NCBI GenBank assembly: GCA_030263395.1
Contig: SZOW01000011.1
Location: 1-64,000 of the forward strand
Reading direction: 5' to 3'
DNA length: 64,000 nucleotides
Origin: QUBU01 sp014337915
GTDB taxonomy: Bacteria > Pseudomonadota > Gammaproteobacteria > Steroidobacterales > GCA-2729495
The notes below the pieces were generated by a model. The model ran no database searches and was not told the DNA's origin. It saw only the letters and a list, made by a program, of their open reading frames with translations. The position numbers and the translations under genes were made by a program. Of the stretch, positions 53,563 to 61,939 are shown piece by piece (position 1 is the first letter of the stretch; each line of letters begins with the position of its first letter).

Positions 53563-55050
53563 ATGCTGAAACCTTCGTTGCAACTGCGTGTTGGCCAGCA
53601 GCTGACGATGACGCCACAGCTGCAGCAGGCGATCCGCCTGCTGCAGCTGCCCATCCTCGAGCTGAACGCCCAGCTGCAGCAGCTGCTCGACAGCAACGTC
53701 ATGCTGGAGCTCGAGGAACCCGCCGAGCGCGATGGTGACCTCCCCGGACCCGCCGAAGCAGTGGAATTCGAGCGCTTCACGGCCGATGGTGACCGCGCCC
53801 CCGCGACGGACGATGCGACCGGTGACTTCGACTACGACCCCGACGAGAGCGGCGTCCTGCCGGACGAGGTACCCGACTCGCCGCTGTGGAACGAGGCGTC
53901 GGCACCGGGCCGCAGCGATCCCTGGTCCGACGATGACCGGCAGGCGGAGATCGCCGACGAGTCCGGGCAGTCGCTGCGCGAACACCTGCTCTGGCAGCTG
54001 GAGATGGACCACTTCAGCCCGCGCGAGGCACTCATCGGCGAAGCGCTGATCGACTGCGTCAACGACGACGGCTACCTGACCGAGACCATGCAGGGCATCC
54101 TCGCCATGCTGCCCGCCACGGCCGGCTTCACGCTCGCGGAAGTGGAGCAGGTGCTGGCCCGCGTGCAGGCACTGGACCCGCCCGGTGTCGCTGCCCGCGA
54201 CCTGCGCGAGTGCATCACCCTGCAGCTGCAGCAGCTGGATCCGGCGACACCGGGCCTGGCGCTGGCACAGGCCATTGCCGGCGCGCACCTGGACCTCGTG
54301 GCCGAGCAGCAGCTCACCATGCTGCGGCGCAAGCTCGGTGCATCCGATGTGGAGATCGAGGAGGCGCTCGCCCTGGTGCGGGGCTGCAATCCGCGGCCCG
54401 GCGCCGGCATCGAGGCGGCGCGGCCGGAGTACGTGGTGCCCGACGTCTTCGTGCGCAAGCATGACGGCAAGTGGCTGGTCGAGGTCAACCGCTCACTGGC
54501 GCCGCGGCTTCGGGTCAACCAGGCCTACGCGCAGATGCTGCGCGGCAACTCCGAGCACGCGGTGCTGCGCACCCAGTTGCAGGAGGCGCGCTGGCTGGTG
54601 CGCAGCCTGGAGATCCGCAACGACACCCTGCTCAAGGTCGCCAGCTGCATCGTCGAACGCCAGGTCGATTTCTTCGAGCACGGCGAGGAGCGCATGAAGC
54701 CGATGATCCTCAGGGACGTGGCCGAGGCGGTGGAGATGCACGAGTCCACGATCTCGCGCGTGACCTCCGGAAAGTACATGCACACCCCGCGCGGCGTGTT
54801 CGAGCTGCGCTTTTTCTTCTCCAGCCAGGTGGCCGGCGAGGATGGCACCGAACAGTCCTCCACCGCGGTCCGGGCGCGGATCCGCAAACTGGTGGGCCAG
54901 GAAAGCCCGGGTGCGCCCCTGAGCGACAGTCGCATCGCCGAACTGCTGCAGGCCGACGGCATCAACGTCGCGCGGCGGACCGTGGCCAAGTACCGCGAGG
55001 CCATGAAGATTCCACCCTCCAGCGAACGCCGCCGCCGGGGCGCGCGCTGA
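53563..55050 (+). CDS. rpoN: RNA polymerase sigma-54 factor RpoN
   Basis: A 495-residue alternative sigma factor. Region I (LQLRVGQQLTMTPQLQQAIR) is Gln/Leu-rich and contacts activators; region II (about 55-140) is acidic; the core-binding region follows; and the RpoN box ARRTVAKYRE lies near residues 470-479 and binds the -24 element. It is required for the pilA promoter at 10493 with PilR. It is 22 bp after lptB and only 11 bp before rapZ: the hpf and ptsN genes normally placed here are missing. Confidence 0.97.
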   Translation: MLKPSLQLRVGQQLTMTPQLQQAIRLLQLPILELNAQLQQLLDSNVMLELEEPAERDGDLPGPAEAVEFERFTADGDRAPATDDATGDFDYDPDESGVLPDEVPDSPLWNEASAPGRSDPWSDDDRQAEIADESGQSLREHLLWQLEMDHFSPREALIGEALIDCVNDDGYLTETMQGILAMLPATAGFTLAEVEQVLARVQALDPPGVAARDLRECITLQLQQLDPATPGLALAQAIAGAHLDLVAEQQLTMLRRKLGASDVEIEEALALVRGCNPRPGAGIEAARPEYVVPDVFVRKHDGKWLVEVNRSLAPRLRVNQAYAQMLRGNSEHAVLRTQLQEARWLVRSLEIRNDTLLKVASCIVERQVDFFEHGEERMKPMILRDVAEAVEMHESTISRVTSGKYMHTPRGVFELRFFFSSQVAGEDGTEQSSTAVRARIRKLVGQESPGAPLSDSRIAELLQADGINVARRTVAKYREAMKIPPSSERRRRGAR

Positions 55051-55061
55051 CCGGCACCGCC

Positions 55062-55964
55062 ATGCGCCTGATCATCGTCAGCGGCCTGTCCGGCTCCGGC
55101 AAGAGCGTGGCACTGCACCTGCTCGAGGACGTCGGCTTCTACTGCATCGACAACCTCCCGGCGGCGCTGCTCGACTCGGTGATCTCGCAGATCGCCGCCA
55201 CCGGCGATCCCTTCTACGAGAACCTGGCCGTGGGCGTGGACGTGCGCAGCCGGGCGGCCGACCTGGAGTCGCTGCCGGAGCTGATCCGTCGCTTCCGGAA
55301 CCTCGGCATCCGCTGCGAGATCGTCTTCCTGCATGCCAGCGAGGACAGCCTGCTGAAGCGTTATGCGGAGAGCCGCCGCCCGCACCCGCTGTCCGCCCGC
55401 GGCATGAGCCTGCGCGAGGCCATCACCCGCGAACGCGAGCTGCTGGGGCCGGTCATGGCGGCCGCCGAACTCATCATCGACACCAGCCAGACCAGCGTCT
55501 ACCAGCTGCGCGACGCGGTGCGTGGCCGGGTGGGCCTGCGCGCCGAGCCCGGCCTGTCCATCCTCATCGAGTCTTTCGGTTACAAGCACGGCATTCCGCT
55601 GGATGCCGACTTCGTCTTCGACCTGCGCTGCCTGCCAAATCCCTACTGGGAGATCAGTCTGCGCCCGCTGACCGGCCGCGATCCGCAGGTGATCGCCTAC
55701 CTCGATGCCCAGCCGCCGGTGCAGGAGATGTATCGGGACATCCTCGGCTTCCTGCAGCGCTGGATCCCGCGCTATGCGGACTTCAACCGCAACTACCTGA
55801 CAGTGGCGCTGGGCTGCACCGGCGGCCAGCACCGCTCGGTCTACATGGCCGATAGGCTAGCCACGGAGCTGGCACGAGAGCACCAGCAGGTGCTCATCCG
55901 GCATACCGAGCTGCGCGGCATCGACCGCCCCCCGGAGGGGGCCGGCGCAGCGCCGCCCGGCTGA
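55062..55964 (+). CDS. rapZ: RNase adaptor/nucleotide-binding protein RapZ (YvcJ)
   Basis: A 300-residue P-loop protein that controls glucosamine-6-phosphate synthase via small RNA decay in enterics. LIIVSGLSGSGKSVALHLLE is the Walker A, GFYCIDNLPAALLDSVI the Walker B-like region, and the C-terminal domain GCTGGQHRSVYMADRLATEL binds sugar phosphate or RNA. Start ATG 55062. It is next to rpoN; its usual neighbours of the nitrogen PTS are not in the window. Confidence 0.95.
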   Translation: MRLIIVSGLSGSGKSVALHLLEDVGFYCIDNLPAALLDSVISQIAATGDPFYENLAVGVDVRSRAADLESLPELIRRFRNLGIRCEIVFLHASEDSLLKRYAESRRPHPLSARGMSLREAITRERELLGPVMAAAELIIDTSQTSVYQLRDAVRGRVGLRAEPGLSILIESFGYKHGIPLDADFVFDLRCLPNPYWEISLRPLTGRDPQVIAYLDAQPPVQEMYRDILGFLQRWIPRYADFNRNYLTVALGCTGGQHRSVYMADRLATELAREHQQVLIRHTELRGIDRPPEGAGAAPPG

Positions 55965-55974
55965 GGGCCGAGGG

Positions 55975-57243
55975 TCAGTGGGTGCCATGCACCCGCAGTG
56001 CCCGCATCCGCTGCGAATACTGCTCCGACAGGTCACGCCAGCCGGCAATGCCGCAGGGCGCGGTGACCGGTGCGCCCTCCATGAAGGCCTGGATCTCGTC
56101 GCGGCGCGCCAGTCCATCCTCGTAGCCGAGGCGGATGAGTTCGCGTGTGTAGCCCTGCTCGAACAGCAGGTAGCTCGCCAGCTGGCGCCCGCCGTAGTTG
56201 AGCGCCCCCATGCCGTTCATCAGCAGCTGCACCGGCCTCGGCATCTCGTGCACATGGCGCACGGCAATCTCGCGGATGTCGCGGCTCGGCAGCATGATCA
56301 GCGCATCGATGTAGCGCAGCGGCGCCGAACCGACATCGCACTCCCGGTTCGGCTGGCATTCCAGCATCTGGTTGATGCGCGTCAGGCGCTCCAGGTCCTG
56401 CGACAGGCCATCCATGAACAGCGCATCGAGCACGTAGCCGGCGATGCGGCCGAGGCTGGGATAGGGAATCTCCTCTTCCGGTCCGGGGACCGGATCGAAC
56501 TCCTCGTCGCGCACGCCGATGACCAGCAGCCGGTCCGCACCCAGGTGCACCGCGGGCGACAGCGGCGTCGCCTGGCGCATGGCGCCATCGCCAAAGTACT
56601 CGTTGTTGATGCGCACCGGCGGAAACATCATCGGCACGGCGATGCTCGCCATCAGGTGGTTGAGCGTGATGGTGTCGGGCCGCCCGACACGCCGCACCCG
56701 GTCCCAGGGCTGCAGGCTGCTGGCACCCTGGAAGAACGACACCGAACGCGCCGAGCCGTAGCCGGCCGCGGTGATCGCCACGGCATCGAGGTAGCCGCGG
56801 TCGATCGATTCCTGGATGGCGTTCAGGTTGATGGCGCGGGTCAGCAGTTCACGCAGCGGTGAATTGTCGAGCAGGGAACGCGGATTGGCCACGCCCAGGC
56901 CGCCGAAGATGATCGCCGCGGTCCAGTGTGCGCTGCTCTTGAGCATCGTCCAGGAATCGGCCCGGAACACGTGGTGGGAGCGGAAATGGCCCCAGACGCG
57001 CTCGAGGTCCGATATGGCATGGCGGAAGACCCGTGCCTGGCTGGCGATGACGGCAGCACTGATCGCGCCGGCCGAAGTGCCACTGATGATCGGGAACGGG
57101 TTGGGCGAGCGCCGCGGGAGGATCTCCGCGATCGCCTTCAGCACGCCCACCTGATAGGCGCCGCGTGCACCGCCTCCGGGCAGGATCAGCCCGATGCGCC
57201 GATCCCGGGGCGAACCCGCCGTGCCCGCTCGCTTGTCCGGCAT
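55975..57243 (-). CDS. patatin-like phospholipase
   Basis: A 422-residue patatin-domain hydrolase. LILPGGGARGAYQVGVLKAI contains the oxyanion GGGARG, IISGTSAGAISAAVIAS has the GxSxG nucleophile Ser, and YFGDGAMRQATPLSPAVHLG the DG[A/G] catalytic Asp. No signal peptide is visible. After the patatin domain (about 17-235) a helical C-terminal part follows whose role is unknown. The start ATG at 57243 follows a TTGTGG/TATAGT promoter (57291-57318). It may act on membrane phospholipids; it converges on rapZ with 10 bp between stops. Confidence 0.92.
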   Translation of the reverse strand: MPDKRAGTAGSPRDRRIGLILPGGGARGAYQVGVLKAIAEILPRRSPNPFPIISGTSAGAISAAVIASQARVFRHAISDLERVWGHFRSHHVFRADSWTMLKSSAHWTAAIIFGGLGVANPRSLLDNSPLRELLTRAINLNAIQESIDRGYLDAVAITAAGYGSARSVSFFQGASSLQPWDRVRRVGRPDTITLNHLMASIAVPMMFPPVRINNEYFGDGAMRQATPLSPAVHLGADRLLVIGVRDEEFDPVPGPEEEIPYPSLGRIAGYVLDALFMDGLSQDLERLTRINQMLECQPNRECDVGSAPLRYIDALIMLPSRDIREIAVRHVHEMPRPVQLLMNGMGALNYGGRQLASYLLFEQGYTRELIRLGYEDGLARRDEIQAFMEGAPVTAPCGIAGWRDLSEQYSQRMRALRVHGTH

Positions 57244-57290
57244 TGGTGCCCGAATCTCCCGAAGCAGCCTGCGACTGCAGTACCCGCAAG

Positions 57291-57318
57291 ACTATACGGG
57301 GCAGCTCCAGTGCCACAA
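57291..57318 (-). promoter_or_regulatory. promoter of the patatin-like gene
   Basis: On the minus strand TTGTGG (57313-57318), 16 bp, TATAGT (57291-57296). It lies 48 bp upstream of the start codon in a divergent spacer. Confidence 0.55.
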
Positions 57319-57383
57319 GGTACCGCGTCAAGGCGAGCCGGGGTCGTGGCAACGCTGGCGGTTGCGGGCAGGTCCGTGCGTGC

Positions 57384-57412
57384 TTGGAGGGCCGTTGGTG
57401 GTTGGATAGACT
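57384..57412 (+). promoter_or_regulatory. promoter of the methyltransferase pair
   Basis: TTGGAG (57384-57389), 17 bp, TAGACT (57407-57412), matching 4/6 and 4/6. Transcription from about 57419 would begin directly at an 8-bp-stem hairpin (CAGCAGCC at 57422-57429 with GGCTGCTG at 57444-57451) in front of the GGAGA ribosome site. Confidence 0.45.
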
Positions 57413-57468
57413 GCCGTCCTCCAGCAGCCCAGGGGCGGGTCCCGGCTGCTGCCAGGCCCGGAGACCGC

Positions 57469-58173
57469 ATGCAGGACAAACCGAATCGATGGCGTACCCT
57501 GGCCCAGGGCGCATGGGATTATTTCCGGCATCCGGAACTTCGCGATCCCTGGGGCGGCCCCTTCAACAACCAGCAGGCACGCCAGGCACTGTTCCAGGCG
57601 CTGCTGCAGGCATTCCGGCCCTGGGCCATCGTCGAGACCGGTGCCTATCGCGGTTCGACGACCGAGTATTTCGCCGGCACCGGCCTGCCAGTCTTCAGCG
57701 CCGAACTCGACCTGCACGCCTATGCCTTTTCGCGTGCGCGGCTCTGGCGCGCTGCCAATGTCAGGATCAGCAACGGTGACAGCCGGGCAGTCCTGCGTGA
57801 ATGGCTCGACGGCCCCATCGGCACCGGACGCGGCGCCAACACGTTCTTCTACCTCGACGCACACTGGGGTGAAGACCTGCCGCTTGCCGAGGAAATCGAC
57901 CTGATCTTCGCGCGCTGCCCGGACGCCATCGTGATGATCGATGATTTCGAGGTTCCCGGGGACGGGGGCTACGGCTTTGACGACTACGGCCCGGGCAAGG
58001 CGCTCAATGCCGGCTACATCGGCCCGGCCATGAAAGCGCACGGGCTGGCGGCGTTCTATCCGTCAACGCCCGCGGCCAGTGAAAGCGGTGCGCTGCGCGG
58101 CTGTGTCGTGCTCGCGAAGGCCCAGCTGCACGGCCAGACCCTCGCCGGGCTGTCGCTGCTGCGTGCCGCCTGA
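57469..58173 (+). CDS. class I SAM methyltransferase-like protein
   Basis: A 234-residue protein with a Rossmann-type methyltransferase fold. WAIVETGAYRGSTTEYFAG is motif I (ExGxxxG), FSAELDLHAYAFSRARLW the post-I acidic region, and FFYLDAHWGEDLPLAEEIDL with VMIDDFEVPGDGGYGFDDYG resembles sugar O-methyltransferases of the TylF/macrocin-like group, in which the Asp cluster binds a metal. The substrate is unknown. The first codon was taken at ATG 57469 with GGAGA five bases upstream. It forms a two-gene unit with an FkbM gene, which suggests methylation of a surface glycan or small metabolite; that is inference. Confidence 0.72.
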   Translation: MQDKPNRWRTLAQGAWDYFRHPELRDPWGGPFNNQQARQALFQALLQAFRPWAIVETGAYRGSTTEYFAGTGLPVFSAELDLHAYAFSRARLWRAANVRISNGDSRAVLREWLDGPIGTGRGANTFFYLDAHWGEDLPLAEEIDLIFARCPDAIVMIDDFEVPGDGGYGFDDYGPGKALNAGYIGPAMKAHGLAAFYPSTPAASESGALRGCVVLAKAQLHGQTLAGLSLLRAA

Positions 58174-58277
58174 TGCCGGACGGTCGGCCCGGGGCGCGCC
58201 CGGGCGCTGATCCGGACCGGCCGCTGCAACCCGGGTACGGCGCCGACCGGCAGGGTGGCGTGGAAGGAGGCTTCACG

Positions 58278-58997
58278 ATGATCATGCGGCGGCTGCTCAG
58301 GAAACTGGGCATCTCCAGTGGTGGCAAGCCGAACGCGGCGGTGCCGGCGGCGCCCGAGGATAGCTTCCTCAAGGCCTGCCGCGGGGTCCTGCACATCGGC
58401 GCGAACTCCGGGCAGGAGCGCGAGACCTATGCGCGACTGCGTCTCCCGGTGGTCTGGTTCGAGGCGCTGCCGCAGGTCTTCGCGGAGCTGCAGGCCAACA
58501 TCGCGCCCTTTCCCGACCAGGTCGCCATTTGCGCGCTGCTGGCCGACCAGGACGGCCAGAAGCACCTGTTCCGGGTCGCGAGCAACAACGGTGCCTCGTC
58601 GTCGATCCTGGAATTCAAGCACCACAAGGACATCTGGCCCGACGTGGAGTATGTCGACTCGATCGAGATGGAATCCGCAACCCTGCCGACCGTGCTGGCG
58701 GCCCACGGTGTCGACCTCTCCCGCTACGATGCGCTCGTCATGGATACGCAGGGTTCGGAGCAGCTGATCCTGCAGGGTGCGGGATCGGTCCTCGACGGCA
58801 TCCGGTTCATCAAGACCGAGGCAGCAGATTTCGAATCGTACGAGAACTGCGCCACCGTCGCTTCGCTGACGGCATTCCTCGAGGCGCGGGGATTCCGTCT
58901 GCTGCGCAAGGACCGGTTCGCGACCCACCCGACGCTCGGCGCCTATTACGATGTGCTCTTCGAGCGCTCCGCCAGGACGCCGGCTGTGGACAGCTGA
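58278..58997 (+). CDS. FkbM-family methyltransferase
   Basis: A 239-residue FkbM methyltransferase. GVLHIGANSGQERETYARLR is SAM motif I, WFEALPQVFAELQANIAPFP motif II, and LVMDTQGSEQLILQGAGSVL the DxQGxE motif typical of the family, whose members O-methylate macrolides, sugars or lipids. ATG 58278 is chosen: AAGGAGG lies at the ideal distance; an ATG at 58173 overlapping the upstream stop (TGATG) would give 35 extra residues without homology. It converges on ldhA with 7 bp between stops. GC content and codon use look like the neighbours. Confidence 0.85.
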   Translation: MIMRRLLRKLGISSGGKPNAAVPAAPEDSFLKACRGVLHIGANSGQERETYARLRLPVVWFEALPQVFAELQANIAPFPDQVAICALLADQDGQKHLFRVASNNGASSSILEFKHHKDIWPDVEYVDSIEMESATLPTVLAAHGVDLSRYDALVMDTQGSEQLILQGAGSVLDGIRFIKTEAADFESYENCATVASLTAFLEARGFRLLRKDRFATHPTLGAYYDVLFERSARTPAVDS

Positions 58998-59004
58998 GGC
59001 GCAG

Positions 59005-60012
59005 TCAGCCGGCCGACGGGCTTTCGACCTGATTGACCGGCACGCCGGTTTTTTCCAGGCTGCTGAGGTTGGACAGCGTCGTCGCCGCGATCTGCTGGAG
59101 CGCCTCGGCCGTCAGGAAGGCCTGGTGGCTGGTGACGAGCACGTTCGGAAAGGTCAGCAACCGGGCCAGCTGGTCGTCGGAGATCCCCGACTCCGAGAGA
59201 TCCTCGAAAAAGATCCCCTCCTCTTCCTCGTAGACATCGAGGCAGGCCCCGCCGATCTGCTTCTTCTTCAGTGCATGGATCAGCGCATGGGTATCGATCA
59301 GCGCTCCCCGGCCGGTGTTGACCAGGATCACCCCGGGCTTCAGCCGTGCCAGCGATGCGGCATCGATCATGTGGTGGGTGCCCCTGGTCAGGGGTACATG
59401 CAGCGAAATGATGTCCGACGCGCCCAGCAGTTCCTCCAGGGCGACGTAGCGAATGCCCTCGGTTGCCGCGAACTGGCTGTCGGGGCACAGGTCATGGGCC
59501 AGGACCTGGCAGCCCAGGCCGCGGAAAATCCGGCACATGACCCGGCCGATATTGCCGGTGCCGACGATACCCACCGTCTTGCCGCAGAGATCGAAGCCCA
59601 CGAGACCGTCGAGCGAGAAGTTGAGCTCGCGCACCCGTGCATGGGCCCGGTGGATTTTCCGGTTCAGGGTCAGCAGCAGCGCCAGGGCATGCTCGGCGAC
59701 CGCATGCGGCGAGTAGGCCGGCACCCGCAGCACGGGGATCCCCGCGGCGGCGGCTGCCTGCAGGTCGACGTGGTTGAAGCCCGCGCAGCGCAGGGCGATG
59801 GCCCTGACGCCGCCGTCCTTCAGCGTCCGGATCACCGGGGCGCTGACCCGGTCGTTCACAAAGCTGCAGACGGCATCGTAGCCCGCAGCGAGGCCCGCGG
59901 TCTCGGGGCCCAGCCTGGCTTCGGCGAACACGATGTCGTGCCCATGTGCCTCATTGGCCGCGCGGAAGACGTCCTTCTCGTAGCGGTGGGTATCGAAAAA
60001 CAGGATCTTCAT
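59005..60012 (-). CDS. ldhA: D-isomer-specific 2-hydroxyacid dehydrogenase, D-lactate dehydrogenase type
   Basis: A 335-residue NAD-dependent dehydrogenase. TVGIVGTGNIGRVMCRIFRG is the nucleotide loop, VNTGRGALIDTHALIHALK carries the catalytic Arg, LDVYEEEEGIFFEDLS the Glu region and LVTSHQAFLTAEALQQIA the catalytic His. The YEEE/FFED and SHQAFLT blocks are those of fermentative D-lactate dehydrogenase (LdhA/HtpH), so pyruvate to D-lactate is most likely, though substrate is inferred. The ATG at 60012 begins MKILFFDTHRYEKDVF; the frame extends upstream only antisense to prxQ. Confidence 0.9.
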   Translation of the reverse strand: MKILFFDTHRYEKDVFRAANEAHGHDIVFAEARLGPETAGLAAGYDAVCSFVNDRVSAPVIRTLKDGGVRAIALRCAGFNHVDLQAAAAAGIPVLRVPAYSPHAVAEHALALLLTLNRKIHRAHARVRELNFSLDGLVGFDLCGKTVGIVGTGNIGRVMCRIFRGLGCQVLAHDLCPDSQFAATEGIRYVALEELLGASDIISLHVPLTRGTHHMIDAASLARLKPGVILVNTGRGALIDTHALIHALKKKQIGGACLDVYEEEEGIFFEDLSESGISDDQLARLLTFPNVLVTSHQAFLTAEALQQIAATTLSNLSSLEKTGVPVNQVESPSAG

Positions 60013-60109
60013 GCCGACCGGCTCCAGCCTGACCAGCACGAATGGTACGACGTTGCGGCACCCGCCCGGTGTTAAGATCGGAGCCGACAACGGACCGGGG
60101 AGCAGGACC

Positions 60110-60658
60110 ATGCAAGGATCCCAGTGGCATCGATGGCTGGCGGCGGCGCTCGCCCTGCTGGGCCTGGCCGCGGTTGGCGCGGTGCGGGCCGAAGTGGCGG
60201 TGGGCCAGCCGGCACCGGACTTCCGGCTGCAGGACCAGAACGGCAAATGGCACACGCTGGCGGACCATCGTGGCCAGTGGATCGTGCTGTATTTCTACCC
60301 CAAGGACCAGACGCCGGGCTGCACCAAGGAAGCCTGTGCGTTCCGCGACAACATCTTCGCCTTCGAAGCCCTTGGCGCAGTGGTGCTCGGCGTCAGTCTC
60401 GACGATGTCGCCTCCCATGACGAGTTCGCGAAGAAGTACAGCCTGCCCTTCCCGCTGCTGGCCGACACTGGCGGCACGGTGACCAACCTCTACGGGGTGA
60501 TGGGCGGCTTCGGCCCGATCAAGCTGGCCAAGCGCCAGTCGTTCCTGATCGCACCCGACGGCAGGATTGCCCGGCACTACGCGAGCGTCGAGCCCGAGAA
60601 GCACTCCGCCGAGGTGCTGGCGGACCTCAAGGCGCTGGGCGCGAAGAAGTCATCCTGA
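60110..60658 (+). CDS. secreted PrxQ/Bcp-type peroxiredoxin
   Basis: A 182-residue peroxiredoxin with an N-terminal signal peptide (about 1-27, WLAAALALLGLAAVGAVRA), so it probably acts in the periplasm. The active-site PGCTKEACAFRDNIFAF has the peroxidatic and resolving Cys five residues apart, as in atypical 2-Cys PrxQ/Bcp, and YFYPKDQTPGC is the usual preceding block. Periplasmic Bcp forms with such signals are less common than cytosolic ones. It starts at ATG 60110, divergent from ldhA by 97 bp, and overlaps the convergent transporter gene by 9 bp. Confidence 0.9.
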   Translation: MQGSQWHRWLAAALALLGLAAVGAVRAEVAVGQPAPDFRLQDQNGKWHTLADHRGQWIVLYFYPKDQTPGCTKEACAFRDNIFAFEALGAVVLGVSLDDVASHDEFAKKYSLPFPLLADTGGTVTNLYGVMGGFGPIKLAKRQSFLIAPDGRIARHYASVEPEKHSAEVLADLKALGAKKSS

Positions 60659-61939
60659 GGCGGGTGGTGCCTGGCGTTCGGCGCGCCGCCCCAGCCACCA
60701 GCCGTTGAGGGCCCAGGCGCCGGCGAGCACGGCGCCGAGCAGCGCCACGCCGGAAGCGGACAGGCCACCGCCCTCCAGCGCGCCCTTGACCTGCGCGGAC
60801 AGGGCATCGCCGCCCCGGTAGACCGGGACGTCGATCAGGTTCTTGGCCTTGTACTTGCTCTCGGTATCCACGCGGCTGAAGAGCATCTCGCGCGCCGGGC
60901 GGATGAATGCGTACTCGCCGGCGCGCCGCGCCACGAACACCACGGCCAGCACCGCGAAGCTGTTGAATAGTGCCAGCGCCGTGAAACCGGCCACCATGGC
61001 CACCGGGATCACCGTCAGCAGGACCATGACGCCGAGGCGCGAGGCCACCCGGCCGGTGATGAACAGCTGCGACACCACTGCCAGCGACTGCACGATGTAG
61101 TCGAGGCGGCTGAAGACCCGGGTGCGCTCCTCGATGTCCGGGAAGGTCTCGGTCACCAGCCGCAGCTGCTCGAAGTACAGGAAGGTATTCACCGAGGCCA
61201 GCAGCACGACAAACAGCGCGATGCCGAGCAGGTAGGGCGACTTCAGGACCAGCGAGAACCCGGCGAACGGGTTGCCGCCCATGGCGCGCTCGCCGACAGC
61301 CGCCGCGCCATGCCGCGCCGGGGCGCTGGACCAGATGGCCAGCAGGCGGCGCTGGCAGGCGATGGCGACAGCGAAGAACGCCGCACCCAGGAAGAGCACT
61401 CCCGAGTTGCCGATATGCCCGACCGTCAGGTCCGTCAGCAGCGGTCCGACCAGCGCGCCGGTGGTGCCGCCGGCAGCGATGACACCGAACAGCCGGTGCG
61501 TCTGGCCGGTGTCGAAAAGTTCCAGCAGGAAGCTCCAGAAGACCGAGACGATGAACAGGTTCAGCACGCTGATCCAGACGTAGAAGAACTCGCCGAAGGC
61601 CAGGTACCCGGCCTCGGTGGAAAACGCCAGCCCGACCGCCACCAGCGACAGCATGACGAAGCCGTATATCAGCGGCAGGAACGCCGAGCGCCGGAAGCGC
61701 GTGCACAGCCAGCCGTAGGCCGGCACGATGAGGATGGACGCCACCCAGGTCACCAGGTAGAGGTCGGTGACCCGCTCCCTGCCGAGGATGGTGCCCACCG
61801 TCTCGCGCACCGGGCGTACCGCGAAATAGCCGCCCAGCACGCAGAAGAACAGCAGGAATGCCGCCACCACCGCCGGCGCCTCCGCCGGTTCCACCTGCGC
61901 GACCCGGCCCAGCAGGCCGCGCCCGGTACCACGCTTCAC
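60650..61939 (-). CDS. TLC/NTT-like (ATP/ADP translocase-family) or MFS-type transporter
   Basis: A 429-residue polytopic membrane protein with about 11-12 hydrophobic helices. The FLLFFCVLGGYFAVRPVRET start (the RPVRE motif), and repeated FxxYxWISVLN and FFEQ-like segments, are seen in the NTP/NDP translocase (TLC/COG3202) relatives found in free-living gammaproteobacteria; the alternative is a generic MFS transporter. The substrate is not known. The start is GTG 61939, overlapping the pyk stop as GTGA, so it is translated with pyruvate kinase. Residues ligating adenine nucleotides in chloroplast NTTs cannot be checked here. Confidence 0.72.
   Translation of the reverse strand: MKRGTGRGLLGRVAQVEPAEAPAVVAAFLLFFCVLGGYFAVRPVRETVGTILGRERVTDLYLVTWVASILIVPAYGWLCTRFRRSAFLPLIYGFVMLSLVAVGLAFSTEAGYLAFGEFFYVWISVLNLFIVSVFWSFLLELFDTGQTHRLFGVIAAGGTTGALVGPLLTDLTVGHIGNSGVLFLGAAFFAVAIACQRRLLAIWSSAPARHGAAAVGERAMGGNPFAGFSLVLKSPYLLGIALFVVLLASVNTFLYFEQLRLVTETFPDIEERTRVFSRLDYIVQSLAVVSQLFITGRVASRLGVMVLLTVIPVAMVAGFTALALFNSFAVLAVVFVARRAGEYAFIRPAREMLFSRVDTESKYKAKNLIDVPVYRGGDALSAQVKGALEGGGLSASGVALLGAVLAGAWALNGWWLGRRAERQAPPASG

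Noticed and set aside
58173..58280. FkbM start at 58173 overlapping the previous stop (TGATG)
   Set aside because: An AAGGAGG at ideal distance supports ATG 58278, and the 35 extra residues have no FkbM similarity.
57469..58997. Methyltransferase pair as a recently acquired island
   Set aside because: Base composition and codon use resemble the neighbours and there are no flanking repeats or mobility genes.
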